Assembly (NCBI GenBank): GCA_016219075.1
Contig: JACRCJ010000299.1
Span: 1 to 6,791, forward strand
Reading direction: 5' to 3'
Source of the DNA: Deltaproteobacteria bacterium
GTDB taxonomy: Bacteria; Desulfobacterota; GWC2-55-46
Length of the DNA stretch: 6,791 bases
In this document: one piece after another, positions 5,687 through 6,791 of the stretch
Position numbering within the stretch: the first letter of the stretch is position 1
How the letters are laid out: every line of letters begins with the position of its first letter
Notes under the pieces: generated by a model
What the model saw: the letters and a program-made list of their open reading frames with translations, nothing else
Databases searched by the model: none
What the model was told of the DNA's origin: nothing
Program-made: the position numbers and the translations under genes

Positions 5687-6775
5687 TCACTGTTTTTTGT
5701 AAAAAGGCATCCTGACCACTACGGCCTTCGCGGCCCTGTCCCTGATCATTATCTCGAGCTCTGTGCCCGCCTCTATCAGAGACGGAGAGACAAATCCGGT
5801 GCCTACCCCGGTCTTAAGTGACGGCGAGCTTGTGCCGCTTGCCACAATACCGGCTTTTTTGCCGCCAAAGCGTATCTCGTAGCCGGCCCTCGGGACCCCG
5901 GGGTCTTTCATCTGAAACCCGACGAGGGCCTTTTTCACGCCTTCCCCTGCCTGCTTCTTCAAGGCCTCCTCGCCTATGAAGTCCCTGTCGTCGAGACGGA
6001 CATACTTCTTGAGGCCGGCTTCGATTGGGGTTATCTTCTCCGATAGCTCGTGGCCGTAGAGCGGGTAGCCCATCTCAAGCCTCAGGGTGTCTCTGGCACC
6101 GAGCCCTACGGGCTTGATCCCGTGCGCCTTGCCGGAGTCCATCAGCGCCTGCCAGACGGCTGCGGCCTCAGAGGGGTCGAGGTATATCTCGAAGCCGTCC
6201 TCGCCGGTGTAGCCCGTCCTTGACACCAGGGCCTCAAAGCCGCCGACAAGGCCTATGTAGAAGTGGAAATGCTTTATTTCTTCGGGGTCTGTGTCTAAAA
6301 GCCCCCGGAGTACTTCTACGGACTTTGGCCCCTGAAGGGCTATCTGAGCGTATGCGGAGCTCAAGTCCTCGACGACGGTATCGGCGTCCGAGTGTTTTTT
6401 CATCCACTCGAAGACCTTGCCGGAGTTCGAGGCGTTGACGCAGAAGAGGTACCTGTCTTTATTGTAGCGGTAGACGATCGTGTCGTCCACAACGCCGCCG
6501 TCAGGGTAGCAAAGAAGCGTGTACTGGCACTGTCCGTCCTCGACGCGCTCGATGTCGTTGGTCATTATCGTCTGGACGAAGTCGAAGGCCCCGGCCCCCG
6601 AGACCTCTATCTCGCCCATGTGACTGACATCGAAAAGACCGCACGAGGAGCGCACCGCCTGGTGCTCGTCGATAACCCCGGTGTACTGGACGGGCATCTC
6701 CCATCCCGCGAAATCGACCAGGCGCGCCCCGAGGGACTTGTGTACTTCGTATAATGGCGTTCTCTTGAGTGTCAA
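5687..6775 (-). CDS. gcvT: Glycine cleavage system T protein (aminomethyltransferase)
   Basis: It transfers the methylene group from aminomethyl-lipoyl-GcvH to tetrahydrofolate, releasing ammonia and giving 5,10-methylene-THF. It has 362 residues, typical for the family. Motifs are RTPLYEVHKSLGARLVDFAGWEMP (6-29, the folate-binding domain start), LFDVSHMGE (47-55), GGVVDDTIVYR (93-103) with the conserved Asp pair that includes the catalytic aspartate, SRTGYTGEDGFEIY (185-198), GLGARDTLRLEMG (224-236) and a C-terminal barrel domain after DRDFIGEEAL. The first possible start is TTG at 6775, which gives the normal family N-terminus but shows no clear ribosome binding site. The frame stays open for the remaining 16 bases, so a start just outside the window cannot be excluded. 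It is the first visible gene of the operon; its promoter and any glycine riboswitch would lie beyond the right edge. Confidence 0.95.
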   Translation of the reverse strand: MTLKRTPLYEVHKSLGARLVDFAGWEMPVQYTGVIDEHQAVRSSCGLFDVSHMGEIEVSGAGAFDFVQTIMTNDIERVEDGQCQYTLLCYPDGGVVDDTIVYRYNKDRYLFCVNASNSGKVFEWMKKHSDADTVVEDLSSAYAQIALQGPKSVEVLRGLLDTDPEEIKHFHFYIGLVGGFEALVSRTGYTGEDGFEIYLDPSEAAAVWQALMDSGKAHGIKPVGLGARDTLRLEMGYPLYGHELSEKITPIEAGLKKYVRLDDRDFIGEEALKKQAGEGVKKALVGFQMKDPGVPRAGYEIRFGGKKAGIVASGTSSPSLKTGVGTGFVSPSLIEAGTELEIMIRDRAAKAVVVRMPFYKKQ

Positions 6776-6791
6776 AGTATGTAAAGGGAAG

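Noticed and set aside
1..6791. CRISPR array, tRNA, rRNA, transposase or phage genes
   Set aside because: I saw no regularly spaced direct repeats, no tRNA-like cloverleaf, no rRNA segment and no recombinase or phage protein motif in any frame.

Overview
The window is about 55% GC by eye. It carries one metabolic operon and one truncated signalling gene, all read from the minus strand. The split glycine decarboxylase (separate gcvPA and gcvPB), the gcvT-gcvH-gcvPA-gcvPB order, and a membrane chemoreceptor behind a FliA-type promoter suggest a motile Gram-negative bacterium. A lineage near the former Deltaproteobacteria or Nitrospirota would fit, but this is inferred from gene organisation and sequence feel, not from a phylogenetic marker.

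Layout, in the direction of transcription from right to left. Positions 6775-5687 hold gcvT (T-protein), 5614-5228 gcvH (H-protein), 5222-3879 gcvPA (P-protein alpha subunit) and 3662-2178 gcvPB (P-protein beta subunit, with the PLP lysine). gcvH and gcvPA are 5 nt apart. gcvPA and gcvPB are separated by 216 bp that hold a terminator-like hairpin, a perfect 10-bp inverted repeat, a candidate promoter and a second long inverted repeat. A strong intrinsic terminator at 2126-2152 closes the operon.

Positions 1531-2125 contain no convincing gene. They hold a degenerate 92-bp REP/MITE-like element (1866-1957), an AT-rich stretch, a cluster of palindromes and competing hairpins (1761-1863), and a sigma-28 (FliA) promoter (1638-1664). 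Positions 1530-1 encode the first 510 residues of a methyl-accepting chemotaxis protein. Its periplasmic region appears to be an internally duplicated NIT-like (nitrate/nitrite sensing) helical domain. The protein runs off the left edge.

Function: the four gcv products, with a dihydrolipoyl dehydrogenase (L-protein) that is not in the window, make up the glycine cleavage system. It converts glycine, THF and NAD+ to CO2, NH3, 5,10-methylene-THF and NADH, or runs in reverse for glycine synthesis. The chemoreceptor is a separate transcription unit. I found no strong evidence of a wholly new system. The most interesting parts are the non-coding structure between gcvPA and gcvPB, the structured DNA upstream of the chemoreceptor promoter, and the duplicated sensor domain.
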